Positions 47,275 through 56,810 of a stretch of DNA of 64,000 bases are shown here, one piece after another; position 1 is the first letter of the stretch, and the number at the start of each line of letters is the position of its first letter. A model generated the notes under the pieces. It saw only the letters and a program-made list of their open reading frames with translations. It had not been told where the DNA came from and searched no databases. A program made the translations under genes and the position numbers. Source of the stretch: Microcoleus sp. EPA2 (GTDB taxonomy: Bacteria > Cyanobacteriota > Cyanobacteriia > Cyanobacteriales > Microcoleaceae). The stretch is taken from assembly GCA_020882975.1 (NCBI GenBank), contig JAHRFD010000001.1, positions 1-64,000 of the forward strand, given 5' to 3'.

Positions 47275-47309
47275 TTGAGGGTCTGGCATCCGACGTGCTA
47301 GGCCCTCAA
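47275..47309 (+). terminator. Orphan rho-independent terminator-like hairpin
   Basis: TTGAGGG...CCCTCAA with inner GGCA/TGC pairing forms a long stem, followed by CATTTTAATTGTT. It is more than 400 bp beyond the nearest upstream gene (ends 46866), so it may end a non-coding transcript. Confidence 0.5.
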
Positions 47310-47341
47310 CATTTTAATTGTTAGTTGATGCTTAGTTTTCC

Positions 47342-47446
47342 TATCAATTCGGGTTGTATTGGAATGATTTAACCGCGAAGGCGCTAAGGACGCGAAGTTC
47401 GAGAAGAGAGTGTTTAATACAGGATGATGAAGAGTGGATTTTAGAT
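47342..47446 (+). repeat. Interspersed repeat family B, copy 3
   Basis: TATCAATTCGGGTTGTATTGG to GAAGAGTGGATTTTAGATT, with CGAAGGCGCTAAGGACGCGAAG between. Slightly diverged from copies 1 and 4. Confidence 0.8.
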
Positions 47447-47957
47447 TAACAAGGCGTTTTGTTTATTGTTCCCTGGCCACGCGATCGCCTTTTGCTTATC
47501 ACAATAATGCTTATTTGTCAAATTAGGTCAATTTTGCTTTACAATTCTTAAACATTGATCGGGCATTTTTTATCTATAAAAATGACTGTTGACATTGGAA
47601 GAGTTGGTTAATGTTACGAATTTAGAAAGTTTCAGGGTTAAAAATCCAAATTAGTCATAATGCCCCTGGATTGTGAAAATCGTACCACAAGCCTCAAAAC
47701 AAGTAAATAGGTAAAATAATTGAGAATGATGTCAATAATTTTGGCTGTCTTTAGATTTTCTTAAGATTTGGGGTGAAAAATTAGATCGAACATTTAAAAC
47801 TAAATCCGCTGTTAGATTGCTTTTGCTTATCTAATTAACTTAAGTTGGCCCGATCGCCCTCAACTACTCAACAATATTAACTACGGTCGATCCAACTTTT
47901 CCCCTATTTGTTATAATCAAGATTAAACGAAGTCGTTATGAGTTTGAATAAACAGCT

Positions 47958-49325
47958 ATGACCACACAAACCGTAGAAAATCTAGTCATTATCGGCTCAG
48001 GCCCTGCGGGCTACACAGCAGCCATCTACGCTGGGAGAGCCAATCTCAAGCCCGTAGTCTTTGAAGGGTATCAAAGCGGAGGAGTCCCCGGCGGGCAACT
48101 GATGACCACCACAGAAGTGGAAAACTTTCCCGGCTTCCCCGAAGGAATCACCGGGCCGGAACTAATGGATCGGATGAAAGCTCAAGCAGTGCGTTGGGGT
48201 GCAGAATTATACACAGAAGATGTAACTTTTGTAGATTTGAGCCAGCGGCCGTTTACAGTGCGATCGGAAGATCGAGAAATCAAAACCCACACTATAGTAA
48301 TAGCTACAGGCGCGACAGCCAAAAGGCTGCACCTACCAAGCGAAGAAAAATACTGGAATTTAGGCATATCTGCCTGTGCGATTTGCGACGGAGCTACACC
48401 GATATTCAAAAACGTAGAATTAGCAGTAGTTGGTGGTGGCGACACAGCAGCAGAAGAAGGAGTTTATCTCACCAAGTATGGTTCTCACGTTCATATGTTG
48501 GTGCGTTCGTCCTCCATGCGAGCCAGCAAAGCCATGCAAGACCGGGTTTTGAACAATCCGAGAATTACCGTGCACTGGAACACTGAGCCTGTGGATGTTT
48601 ACGGTAACGGCAAGCTCGAAGGGATTAGAGTCCGAAATACCGAAACAGGGACAGAAAGCAATTTGCCCGTGAATGGGTTGTTTTATGCGATCGGTCACAC
48701 TCCCAATACTGGTTTATTCCAAGGTCAACTAGAACTGGACAAAATCGGCTACATTAGGCCGAAACATGGCTCGGTAGAAACCAGCGTTGAGGGAGTTTAC
48801 GCCGTTGGGGATGTCCAAGACCATGAGTTTCGGCAAGCTATCACCGCCGCCGGTAGTGGTTGTATGGGTGCGATGTTGGCAGAAAGGTGGCTTTCGGCCA
48901 ATGGTTTAACTCAGGAATTTCATCAAACTGAGTCGTCATTGGAGACTCCTGCACCTGTAGCGGAAACTCCCAGAGTGCGGGAAACTAGCGAGAATTTTGA
49001 TATCAAACTGACGCGACACGAAGGAGCTTATGCTTTGCGGAAGTTGTTCCATGATAGCGATCGACTGATTGTAGTGAAATATGCTTCTCCTAGTTGTGGG
49101 CCTTGTCACAGTCTCAAGCCGATTTTGAACAAAGTCGTAGATGAGTTTGATGGCAAAATTCACTACGTGGAAATTGATATTGAAGAAGATCCAGAAATTG
49201 CGGAAAATGCTGGTGTGGTGGGAACACCGACGATTCAGTATTTTAAGGACAAGGCTCTGGTGACGGAGCTCAAAGGAGTGAAGCCAAAAAGCCAGTACCG
49301 TGAGTTAATTGCCAGTAATTTGTAG
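47958..49325 (+). CDS. trxB: NADPH-thioredoxin reductase fused to thioredoxin (NTRC)
   Basis: 455 residues. Residues 1-310 form the flavoprotein reductase: FAD loop [16 protein letters not shown] (13-28), redox pair CAIC at 140-143, NADPH loop [15 protein letters not shown], and [22 protein letters not shown] linker joins it to a C-terminal thioredoxin domain (about 345-455) with CGPC at 380-383. This fusion is characteristic of cyanobacteria and plastids, where it reduces 2-Cys peroxiredoxin and tunes photosynthetic enzymes with NADPH. The start ATG at 47958 gives the full reductase fold. Monocistronic. Confidence 0.96.
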   Translation: MTTQTVENLVIIGSGPAGYTAAIYAGRANLKPVVFEGYQSGGVPGGQLMTTTEVENFPGFPEGITGPELMDRMKAQAVRWGAELYTEDVTFVDLSQRPFTVRSEDREIKTHTIVIATGATAKRLHLPSEEKYWNLGISACAICDGATPIFKNVELAVVGGGDTAAEEGVYLTKYGSHVHMLVRSSSMRASKAMQDRVLNNPRITVHWNTEPVDVYGNGKLEGIRVRNTETGTESNLPVNGLFYAIGHTPNTGLFQGQLELDKIGYIRPKHGSVETSVEGVYAVGDVQDHEFRQAITAAGSGCMGAMLAERWLSANGLTQEFHQTESSLETPAPVAETPRVRETSENFDIKLTRHEGAYALRKLFHDSDRLIVVKYASPSCGPCHSLKPILNKVVDEFDGKIHYVEIDIEEDPEIAENAGVVGTPTIQYFKDKALVTELKGVKPKSQYRELIASNL

Positions 49326-49420
49326 GTCTTGCTGCTTCTGTTTTGGGTCTTTTCTCAAGGCTGTGTTGAACGCCTCATATCCAATCCGGTAGCATCTGAA
49401 TTATTCAGATGCACTCTCGG

Positions 49421-49478
49421 ACTCTGTGTCCTCTGTGTTCTCTGCGGTTAAATCATTCCGATCTAACTGGAAACGATA
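49421..49478 (-). repeat. Partial family B repeat next to the CRISPR array
   Basis: CTGCGGTTAAATCATTCCGAT and the following CTAACTGGAAACGATA are the reverse of the left half of family B. Together with copy 4 it brackets a fragment of a CRISPR repeat. Confidence 0.65.
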
Positions 49479-49501
49479 TTACGGCATCAAAGGTTTAATC
49501 A
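49479..49501 (-). CRISPR. Truncated terminal CRISPR repeat
   Basis: 23 bases identical to positions 13-35 of the array repeat (TTACGGCATCAAAGG onward). The first 12 bases are replaced by the partial family-B repeat, and the last base runs into family-B copy 4. The 38 bp between copy 4 and the first full repeat (49607-49644) has the length of a spacer, so the array once extended to here. Confidence 0.8.
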
Positions 49502-49606
49502 TATCAATTCCGGTTGTATCGAAATGATTTAACCGCGAAGGCGCGAAGGACGCAAAGGAAGAGAAGAGAGAGTTTAATACAGGAGGATGAAGAGAGGATT
49601 TTATAT
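49499..49606 (+). repeat. Interspersed repeat family B, copy 4
   Basis: ATATCAATTCCGGTTGTATC to GAAGAGAGGATTTTATATC, nearly identical to copy 1. It sits exactly at the junction between a truncated CRISPR repeat and a spacer-length segment. Confidence 0.85.
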
Positions 49607-49644
49607 CACACCCGCCAACCCGCTACTGTCAACAGATTTGGAAG

Positions 49645-50324
49645 GTGCTCAACGCCTTACGGCATCAAAGGTTTAATCACGATCGCCTTCGAGCTTGGCG
49701 ATCGCTTCCTACCCGTGCTCAACGCCTTACGGCATCAAAGGTTTAATCACACTTATAGCCACGATAAAAAGCAATAGCCCTATTGTGCTCAACGCCTTAC
49801 GGCATCAAAGGTTTAATCACGCGCACTATGTGAATAGGATTTGCCGTGATGTCAGTCGTGCTCAACGCCTTACGGCATCAAAGGTTTAATCACATCTACG
49901 ACTATCCCCGTATTCTCGCCGGGTAAAAGTGCTCAACGCCTTACGGCATCAAAGGTTTAATCACTTGCACAGTCTTTAATTACAGTCACAGAGCTGGGAA
50001 TCTGCTCAACGCCTTACGGCATCAAAGGTTTAATCACTGTCAAGTTAGTCATATCGCCGGGATGTCCCACAAGTGCTCAACGCCTTACGGCATCAAAGGT
50101 TTAATCACATGCCAGACGCACGGATTATTTTGCGCGCCGTATCGGCAGTGCTCAACGCCTTACGGCATCAAAGGTTTAATCACATCTTAATCCGATTTTA
50201 TCGGATTTTAACTCCGGTGCTCAACGCCTTACGGCATCAAAGGTTTAATCACAAGAATTGATTTGTCTGATTGCGCCCAATCTAAATTGTGCTCAACGCC
50301 TTACGGCATCAAAGGTTTAATCAC
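49645..50324 (-). CRISPR. Orphan CRISPR array, 10 repeats, 9 spacers
   Basis: Ten 36-bp repeats begin at 49645, 49715, 49785, 49858, 49929, 50002, 50073, 50148, 50217 and 50289. The plus-strand repeat begins GTGCTCAACGCCTTACGGC and ends GGTTTAATCAC. All are identical except the one at 50002, whose first base is C. Spacers are 34, 34, 37, 35, 37, 35, 39, 33 and 36 bp. I infer minus-strand transcription: there the repeat has a GCC-GTAA-GGC hairpin followed by a short 3' handle TTGAGCAC, the degenerate repeat lies at the left end, and leader-like sequence lies on the right. No cas gene is within the window. Open frames across the array are artefacts. Confidence 0.97.
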
Positions 50325-50500
50325 AGCGGTTCCTGAAAGCCTTATATAGCAATGCCTCCTGGCCAGTTTTGCAAGCACCCCAGCACTCAAGGCACCCGGA
50401 GATAGCAATTATGGCAAAAAAGGTCATCACCACAGACATACAGCAACCCTCAAAAGCTTACACAGCCTAGGTTCTGTCAAAATGCAAGCACCTCCTCCCC
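50325..50500 (-). promoter_or_regulatory. Putative CRISPR leader with internal duplication
   Basis: Adjacent to the right-hand repeat. Read leftward, GGTGCTTGCA occurs at 50370-50379 and again at 50483-50492. Each is followed by related sequence ending in AAGG/AAGC-CTTT-CAGG or TGAGG. Between the inner motif and the array is TATATA. No protein gene lies in 50325-50843; the remainder of that stretch is unassigned. Confidence 0.45.
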
Positions 50501-50843
50501 TGTTCGAGAGACCTCAAACCCAATCAGGTAAAGGTTTTGAGCCTCATAAAAGCCTAGTTGAGTTCTCCACAACCAGAGGTGCTTAAATTTTCAGGAATCT
50601 CCTCAGAGCTTCCATCAACAGACCTAATACCAAAACTATTTTAAGCCACAATGGCTTCAACACACCAGCGATCTCAATTCCTTTCTTCATCGGAATATGA
50701 ACTTGTCTCAGATATCTCTCTTTGTTATCTGCGTCCTAGCTCCGGTTAAATCACGATCGCGCCACCGGAAACAAGCCGATCGACGCTATTCTATTTGAGT
50801 AGATCGAACGGTTTCCCAACTCCCAATTCCCAATTATTTAATT

Positions 50844-51725
50844 ATGGCTCAAGGCAGACTCCGACTACCGAGATTTCTCAACCTTGCGGCACCCTCAAAC
50901 CTGTCCATGAAAATGATGTGGGTAGGTTTGACAATCACCGCTGCGTTTGTATTGATTGCCACCTTCACCCCCACCCTACAGAGTTGGGGATGGCTGCAAA
51001 ATCCTACAGATGCCTTAATCAATCCCATCCACGAACCGCCTTCAGCAACCTATTGGTTTGGGACTACCCGCAGTGGCTATGATGTTTTTTCTCGAACGCT
51101 TTTTGCTTCTAGGGCTGCTTGGCAAGTAGTCCTTCTGGCTACAGGTTTGAGTTTGTCGATCGGTGTACCCTTGGGATTGGTTAGCGGTTATTTAGGTGGC
51201 AAACTCGATCGCATCCTGTTGTTTTTAATGGATACAATTTATACTTTGCCGGGATTGCTACTGTCTTTAACCCTAGCTTTTGTAGTGGGGAAAGGAGTTT
51301 TGAATGCTGCGATCGCCCTTAGCATTTCCTACATTCCTCAATACTACCGTGTTGTCAGAAATCACACCACCAGCATCAAAACGGAATTATTTGTTGAAGC
51401 CGCTAGAGCTATGGGGGCTGATACTTGGACAGTCCTTTCCCGCTATCTGTTTTTGAACGTGATTCAGAGCGTACCAGTGTTGTTTGCGCTCAATGCAGCC
51501 GATGCCATTTTAACCCTAGGAGGTTTAGGATTTCTCGGTTTGGGACTTCCTGAAGAAACTCCTGAATGGGGACATGATTTGCGTTTAGCCCTGGATGCAC
51601 TACCTACAGGAATTTGGTGGACAGCTTTGTTTCCCGGTTTGGCTATGACTTTAATGGTAGTAGGATTGTCTTTTGTCGGAGAAGGATTGAATGAGTTTGT
51701 TAATCCTAAACTGCGGAATCAATAA
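50844..51725 (+). CDS. DppC/OppC-type ABC transporter permease
   Basis: 293 residues with about six spans. The N-terminal OppC-N region is LSMKMMWVGLTITAAFVLIA. FGTTRSGYDVFSRTLFASR is the signature of the second permease of peptide/nickel importers. The EAA loop EAARAMGADTWTVLSRYLFLN contacts the ATPase. The partner permease, ATPases and binding protein are not adjacent, which is normal for dispersed cyanobacterial peptide transporter genes. The start ATG at 50844 is preceded by AT-rich sequence with no strong RBS. Confidence 0.92.
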   Translation: MAQGRLRLPRFLNLAAPSNLSMKMMWVGLTITAAFVLIATFTPTLQSWGWLQNPTDALINPIHEPPSATYWFGTTRSGYDVFSRTLFASRAAWQVVLLATGLSLSIGVPLGLVSGYLGGKLDRILLFLMDTIYTLPGLLLSLTLAFVVGKGVLNAAIALSISYIPQYYRVVRNHTTSIKTELFVEAARAMGADTWTVLSRYLFLNVIQSVPVLFALNAADAILTLGGLGFLGLGLPEETPEWGHDLRLALDALPTGIWWTALFPGLAMTLMVVGLSFVGEGLNEFVNPKLRNQ

Positions 51726-51769
51726 TCATTTTCCTCTAGCACAACCTCAAACAAACCAACACCCAGACT

Positions 51770-51792
51770 CCCGACTTCTTAAAAAAGTCGGG
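51770..51792 (+). terminator. Hairpin after the DppC gene
   Basis: CCCGACTT/AAGTCGGG with a short A/T-rich loop, 45 bp after the stop. The T tail is weak (AATTTAAC). Confidence 0.5.
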
Positions 51793-51826
51793 AATTTAAC
51801 AGACTACTTATTAAATAAACAGACAC

Positions 51827-51832
51827 TATAAT
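51827..51832 (+). promoter_or_regulatory. Possible -10 box of the AAA-TOPRIM operon
   Basis: A perfect TATAAT lies 12 bases before the ATG at 51845, with no good -35 box. If used, the transcript would be nearly leaderless. AGGATG just before the start could be the RBS if transcription begins further upstream. Confidence 0.3.
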
Positions 51833-51844
51833 TCAGGATGTGAA

Positions 51845-53062
51845 ATGAAAAATATTCCTCGTATAGAATATCTCAAAGTCCAAAACTACCGAGCTTTACA
51901 TAATCTAGAACTTAAAAAAATTACTCCCTTAACCGTCTTCTTAGGACCAAATGGGAGCGGAAAATCAACTATTTTTGATGTTTTCGCTTTCCTGTCTGAA
52001 TGTTTCACCGAAAGCCTAAGAAAAGCATGGGATAGACGAGGCAGATTCCGAGAATTACGTACCAGAGACAGTACAGGCTGTATCATCATTGAATTAAACT
52101 ATCGAGAGACATCAAAATCACCGTTAATCACCTATCATCTCGCCATAGATGAAGAAAACAATCGTCCTTTTATCGCTGAAGAATGGCTACAGTGGAGACG
52201 AGCAGGTCAAGGTAAACCTTTTCGCTTTTTAGATTTCAAAAAAGGCGAAGGACAAGTTATTAGTGGCGCAACTCCTGATGAAGAAGATGAAAGGATAACC
52301 GAACAACTAGCATCCTCTGAATTATTAGCAGTAAATACATTAGGACAATTTGCCAAACATCCCCGCGTCAGTGCTTTAAGGCGGTTTATTACAGGTTGGT
52401 ATTTATCTTATTTAACCGCCGATAATACCCGCAGCCTTCCCGAAGCAGGTGCACAGGAAAGATTGTCCCCCACTGGTGACAATTTACCAAATGTTATTCA
52501 ATATCTAAAAGAACAACATCCCCAACGGTTAGAAGAAATACTAAAAACCCTTTCTGCTCGTATTCCACGCCTGGAAAAAGTCGAGGCTCTTGTCATGCAA
52601 GATGGCAGACTTTTGTTGGAAATTAAAGATGCTCCTTTTTCTCATCCCATTTTGGCAAAATATGCCTCCGACGGTACGTTAAAACTCTTAGCTTATCTAA
52701 CAGTATTGTTTGACCCCAATCCCCCGCAATTAGTTGGAATAGAAGAACCAGAAAATCATTTACATCCGCGTTTATTACCTCAAGTTGCCGAAGAGTGTCG
52801 TTCTGCTTCTGCTAATACTCAATTAATGGTAACAACCCATTCTCCTTTTTTTGTGGATAGTTTAAAGCCAGAAGAATTATGGGTATTATATCGAGATGAA
52901 AAAGGTTTTACTCAAGCAAAAAGAACCGCAGATATGCAGGGAGTAAAACAATTTATGGATCATGGTGCATTACTTGGTTCGCTGTGGATGGAAGATTTTT
53001 TTGAGGTAGGAAACCCCCTCAAAAATGCGGGTGCTCCTCAATCATTTAAACCTAAAAATTAA
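51845..53062 (+). CDS. AAA-family ATPase (RecF/OLD-like), first gene of a putative defence pair
   Basis: 405 residues, ABC/SMC-type ATPase. N-terminal [15 protein letters not shown] is the usual RecF-like beta strand. Walker A is GPNGSGKST at 34-42, and the signature-like motif [13 protein letters not shown] is at about 273-285. Walker B is [14 protein letters not shown] with Glu300-Glu301, and the switch His is in [13 protein letters not shown] (His332). Size and layout match AAA_15/AAA_21 proteins that pair with a TOPRIM partner in OLD, PARIS and retron-like anti-phage modules. It stops 15 bases before the start of the partner gene. Role as a phage sensor is inferred from family and pairing only. 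Confidence 0.9.
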   Translation: MKNIPRIEYLKVQNYRALHNLELKKITPLTVFLGPNGSGKSTIFDVFAFLSECFTESLRKAWDRRGRFRELRTRDSTGCIIIELNYRETSKSPLITYHLAIDEENNRPFIAEEWLQWRRAGQGKPFRFLDFKKGEGQVISGATPDEEDERITEQLASSELLAVNTLGQFAKHPRVSALRRFITGWYLSYLTADNTRSLPEAGAQERLSPTGDNLPNVIQYLKEQHPQRLEEILKTLSARIPRLEKVEALVMQDGRLLLEIKDAPFSHPILAKYASDGTLKLLAYLTVLFDPNPPQLVGIEEPENHLHPRLLPQVAEECRSASANTQLMVTTHSPFFVDSLKPEELWVLYRDEKGFTQAKRTADMQGVKQFMDHGALLGSLWMEDFFEVGNPLKNAGAPQSFKPKN

Positions 53063-53077
53063 GAGGAGGTGAGCATT

Positions 53078-53701
53078 TTGCATTTTGAGTTTTTAGTGGA
53101 AGAATCATCCCTAGAATCAGCTTTAACCCAGCTTTTGCCTAAAATATTGCCATCGACTGTTACATTTAAAATTCATGCTTTTAGAGGAAAAGATGATTTA
53201 ATTTGTAAATTGCCTAACCGTTTGAAAGGTTATCAAGCATGGCTTCCACTTGATTGGAAAATTGTTATTTTAATAGATGAAGATCGAGAAGATTGTCTAA
53301 AATTAAAAAAGCAACTAGAAAATATAGCAATATTAGCCGGATTAATTACTAAATCTTCATGTCAAAAAAATAAATCTTTTCAAGTATTAAATCGAATTGT
53401 GGTTGAAGAATTAGAAGCATGGTTTTTCGGCGATGTTGAAGCAATTTGCCAAGCTTATCCTAAAGTCTCTGCCAATTTAGCTAATCAACAACCCTATCGA
53501 GATCCTGATGCTATCAAAGGAGGCACATGGGAGGCTTTAGAAAGAGTTTTACGAAGAGCTGGATATCATCAGGGAGGATTAGAAAAATATAAAGCCTCTA
53601 GCGAAATCTCTAAATATATGAATCCTGAATCAAATCGCTCTAAAAGCTTCCAAGTCTTTTGTCAAGGTTTATTAGAAAGTATCGATAGTTCCCAGGTATA
53701 A
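53078..53701 (+). CDS. DUF4276/TOPRIM-like nuclease partner of the AAA ATPase
   Basis: 207 residues. N-terminal FLVEESSLESALTQLLPKIL supplies the acidic first TOPRIM motif. WKIVILIDEDREDCLKLKKQ supplies the DxD motif, and VVEELEAWFFGD a third acidic patch; C-terminal half helical and basic. I recognise it as DUF4276-like. The start is decided by an almost perfect Shine-Dalgarno, GAGGAGGTGA at 53063-53072, which fits a TTG at 53078 with normal spacing. The GTG at 53069 lies inside the Shine-Dalgarno itself. The gap from the ATPase gene is 15 bp, so the two are coupled. Likely an effector nuclease triggered by the ATPase. Confidence 0.82.
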   Translation: MHFEFLVEESSLESALTQLLPKILPSTVTFKIHAFRGKDDLICKLPNRLKGYQAWLPLDWKIVILIDEDREDCLKLKKQLENIAILAGLITKSSCQKNKSFQVLNRIVVEELEAWFFGDVEAICQAYPKVSANLANQQPYRDPDAIKGGTWEALERVLRRAGYHQGGLEKYKASSEISKYMNPESNRSKSFQVFCQGLLESIDSSQV

Positions 53702-55429
53702 TCAACTTTACAGATAATTGCCGATCGCGCTGTTGCTGAGCTAGGATCGCGATCGATGATTTAGAGGTCATGCTTTCGGAGGACAAGTCGTAAAAAATGT
53801 AACAAAAATTCCCTCGATCGCGCCACCGCTCGATCTCTCAACATCCTTAACCTCATCCAGTAGCGAGGGATCTGTCTACTTTACCAGGCGATCGCTCTGA
53901 TTCCAGATAACTGCGCAATTTTACCTAAAATTTAGGAAGCTTCTTAATCGAATCTTTACATTTTTTAAATAAACACTGAATTTATACTGACGGAAAATTT
54001 AAAATTGTGTGGATTCTGAGAGAGGGCGATCGCGTAAGTATGTGGCAAAAGTCAAAAAATCAGGGAATAGTTGAGACCGGAGAGTGGCAAGGGGAGCTAA
54101 GTATCAGTAAAATGTATCGACATAATTTTGACTATTGACGAGACAAACTTGTGTGCAACTGCTTAAATGAGAATATGACGTTAATAACTTAATGTGATTT
54201 AACGTTAAATTTAGACCCAATTTCTGAGATTTGAGCTAACTTAACAAAGAAAGCCCCTGTTGCACTACTAAACCCGCAACGCTTCATTTGGGGTAATTTT
54301 CGGTCTCTAATCCAGAGTTGCCGAGTCACAACTAAAGCTACAAGCTTTATTCGATCGCGGATTTAGAATGATTCAATTTAGGGAAACAGGGTAAAGATGG
54401 GTGCATCTATACGGATTACATTAGCCGGAATTCCGGTCAGTCAAAAACTGTCTGCTCGGTGTCTGGACGGCTACGCCGCAGTCGTTCACCCACATACTCG
54501 CAGAAAAACACGCCAATCTCAAGTTTCAAAGTTCTTGTGGACGATTCTGAGGATTTAACCCAATCAGCGCTTAGTGCGTATTGTTAAACTAAGCTGACAA
54601 AACTTGGGTAGTTCTGACAAAGAATGGAAAATATCTTCCAATTTTTGTGAGAAAGGCTACAATCGGAAAGGTCTTTGCAAGATCCAATACTGAACTGTTT
54701 GGTGCTTCGATCCCAAACTTTTGCGTTTTGTGCAGCAGACGGGCATCCAAGGAGGCCGCAACTAGCCGTCCAACTGCTATGTCTGGCTACCAGAGTGAAA
54801 GCACCAGGCGAACTAAAAGTTCGACACCTGGAAAACAAAAGTTAAAGGGTTCCGTCCCAGGAAACTTGTACGGGTAAAAAATAGAAGTCCAAATTAGAAC
54901 AGTTAGTATTTCCCGAAGTGCCTTCCCTCGGCTCTGTGGTTAGAGCTTCTAGGCAAAATATCGCAGAAAGTGCGGTAACAGATTGCGAAGAAAACAGCCA
55001 AGCACTCAATTCGAGGTCGCGACAATCATGTCTGCTATGGGCGAGATACTCGACAACACTGGATAACCAGTTCAAATCTGTACAGAGATATCTCGGTTAG
55101 GTCTAACCACAGACTAGGTTAAGAAGGTAACAACACCCTGTGGGTACATGGGGGAATCCTTACTCAGTAACTACCAGTTAAATATCTTGATTTAGTAAAG
55201 GAAGTGCTGGTAGCTTGAGAAACGTTCTTAACATTACCCAAACAAAAATCCTCCGATGATGCGGAGGCTTGACCAGATCAAAATATTTCTTGTAGACAAT
55301 AACTGGCAGACAAAAAATCCCACTCTTTCTGGCTGTGGGAATGTCAATACTGGCTAAGTTGTCTAAACTACAAACAGACACTATTCGACTGTTATTTATT
55401 CTTCAATTCAGGAGCATGAGGAAGGCGGC
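53702..55429. other. 1.7-kb gene-free region upstream of sigA
   Basis: No convincing gene. Open frames of 60-85 codons on both strands have mixed, non-native composition and no RBS. A hairpin CCTCCGATGATGCGGAGG lies near 55248. Long untranslated leaders upstream of principal sigma genes are common, and this stretch may contain sigA promoters and regulatory RNA, or decayed sequence. AAAGCTACAAGCTTT at about 54332-54346 is a small palindrome. Confidence 0.6.
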
Positions 55430-56599
55430 ATGATCCAGGCAAACACCGTACTCGAAACCAAAATCAAACCCCAAATGGAAACTATCGAGTTGCTTCGGAA
55501 CGCCGAAAGCGTTCTACCTGAGAGCGAGTTGGAACTATTTATCGACGACGAAGACGATCGAGAAGATTTTCTAGATACTCAATCTGAGGAAGACGACACC
55601 AAGTCTGGCAAAGGTGCCAAAGCTCGCCGTCGAGCTCAGGCAAAGAAAAAGCACTATACTGAAGACTCTATTCGTCTTTACTTGCAAGAAATAGGTCGGA
55701 TTCGGCTGTTACGAGCCGACGAAGAGATTGAACTGGCCCGTAAAATTGCCGATTTGTTAGAATTGGAGCGAGTCAGAGAACAACTCTTAGAGGATTTAGA
55801 CCGAGAACCCAAAGACAATGAATGGGCGACTGCTGTCGAGATGGCGCTACCGGCATTTCGTCATCGACTCCATGTGGGACGGCGCGCCAAGGAAAAAATG
55901 GTGCAGTCAAACCTGCGTTTGGTGGTGTCGATCGCCAAAAAATACATGAATCGTGGTTTGTCTTTCCAAGATTTGATTCAGGAAGGCTCTCTCGGTTTAA
56001 TCCGGGCTGCGGAAAAGTTTGACCACGAAAAAGGTTACAAGTTCTCAACCTACGCGACTTGGTGGATTCGTCAAGCCATTACTAGGGCTATTGCTGACCA
56101 ATCCCGCACTATCCGCCTACCGGTTCACCTTTACGAAACCATTTCGCGGATCAAAAAAACTACGAAACTTCTTTCTCAAGAAATGGGTCGCAAGCCTACG
56201 GAAGAAGAAATTGCGACTAAGATGGAAATGACGATCGAGAAATTGCGCTTCATTGCTAAGTCAGCACAATTGCCGATTTCTTTAGAAACTCCCATCGGTA
56301 AAGAAGAAGATTCGCGTTTGGGAGATTTTATTGAATCAGACGGAGAAACCCCCGAAGATCAAGTCTCAAAAAATTTGTTGCGGGAAGATTTAGAAAGCGT
56401 TTTAGATACCCTCAGCCCGCGCGAGCGAGATGTGTTGCGACTGCGGTACGGCTTAGATGACGGACGGATGAAGACCTTGGAGGAAATTGGTCAAATCTTT
56501 AACGTCACTCGCGAGCGGATTCGGCAAATCGAAGCGAAAGCCTTGCGGAAGTTGCGCCATCCCAACCGGAACAGCATCTTAAAAGAATATATCCGCTAG
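55430..56599 (+). CDS. sigA: Principal RNA polymerase sigma factor SigA (RpoD1)
   Basis: 389 residues, group 1 sigma-70. An acidic N-terminus ([20 protein letters not shown]) precedes a Lys/Arg patch. Region 1.2 is [20 protein letters not shown]. Region 2 has [38 protein letters not shown] and [19 protein letters not shown]. Region 3 is [16 protein letters not shown], and region 4 has [18 protein letters not shown] and [19 protein letters not shown]. The whole matches the essential housekeeping sigma factor of cyanobacteria that recognises -35/-10 promoters. The start [11 protein letters not shown] follows AGGAGCATGAGGAAGGCGGC. Confidence 0.96.
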   Translation: MIQANTVLETKIKPQMETIELLRNAESVLPESELELFIDDEDDREDFLDTQSEEDDTKSGKGAKARRRAQAKKKHYTEDSIRLYLQEIGRIRLLRADEEIELARKIADLLELERVREQLLEDLDREPKDNEWATAVEMALPAFRHRLHVGRRAKEKMVQSNLRLVVSIAKKYMNRGLSFQDLIQEGSLGLIRAAEKFDHEKGYKFSTYATWWIRQAITRAIADQSRTIRLPVHLYETISRIKKTTKLLSQEMGRKPTEEEIATKMEMTIEKLRFIAKSAQLPISLETPIGKEEDSRLGDFIESDGETPEDQVSKNLLREDLESVLDTLSPRERDVLRLRYGLDDGRMKTLEEIGQIFNVTRERIRQIEAKALRKLRHPNRNSILKEYIR

Positions 56600-56710
56600 A
56601 GTATTTATCTCGCATCACCCAAAAGAGTGATTTGGATTCCAGTTGCACTCAGCGACGATAGTTGACGGTTGACCATTGATGGTTGGCCGTTGACTTTCTG
56701 CTGCGAGTAT

Positions 56711-56739
56711 GATATCATTCCCGGTTGTATCGGAATGAT
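56711..56739 (+). repeat. Family B repeat, left-end fragment
   Basis: GATATCATTCCCGGTTGTATC then GGAATGAT matches only the first about 28 bp of family B. It lies between sigA and the tnpB remnant. Confidence 0.6.
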
Positions 56740-56810
56740 GTTGACAGCAAGACTTAAGTGGCAAATAGTTTGCTAAACTTATCTACAGTTGATTGCCCAG
56801 AGTCAGTTCC

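Larger units (their letters stand above)
46867..47957. other. 1.1-kb intergenic region upstream of NTRC
   Basis: No protein gene is supported. It contains a terminator-like hairpin at 47275-47309 that belongs to no annotated gene, a family-B repeat copy at 47342-47446, and AT-rich sequence leading to the NTRC promoter. Untranslated RNA from about 46900-47310 is possible but unproven. Confidence 0.5.

Noticed and set aside
49514-50261. Three open frames running through the CRISPR array (repeating VLNALRHQRFNH-type residues)
   Set aside because: They are translations of the CRISPR repeat and spacers; the repeated peptide is the repeat read in frame.
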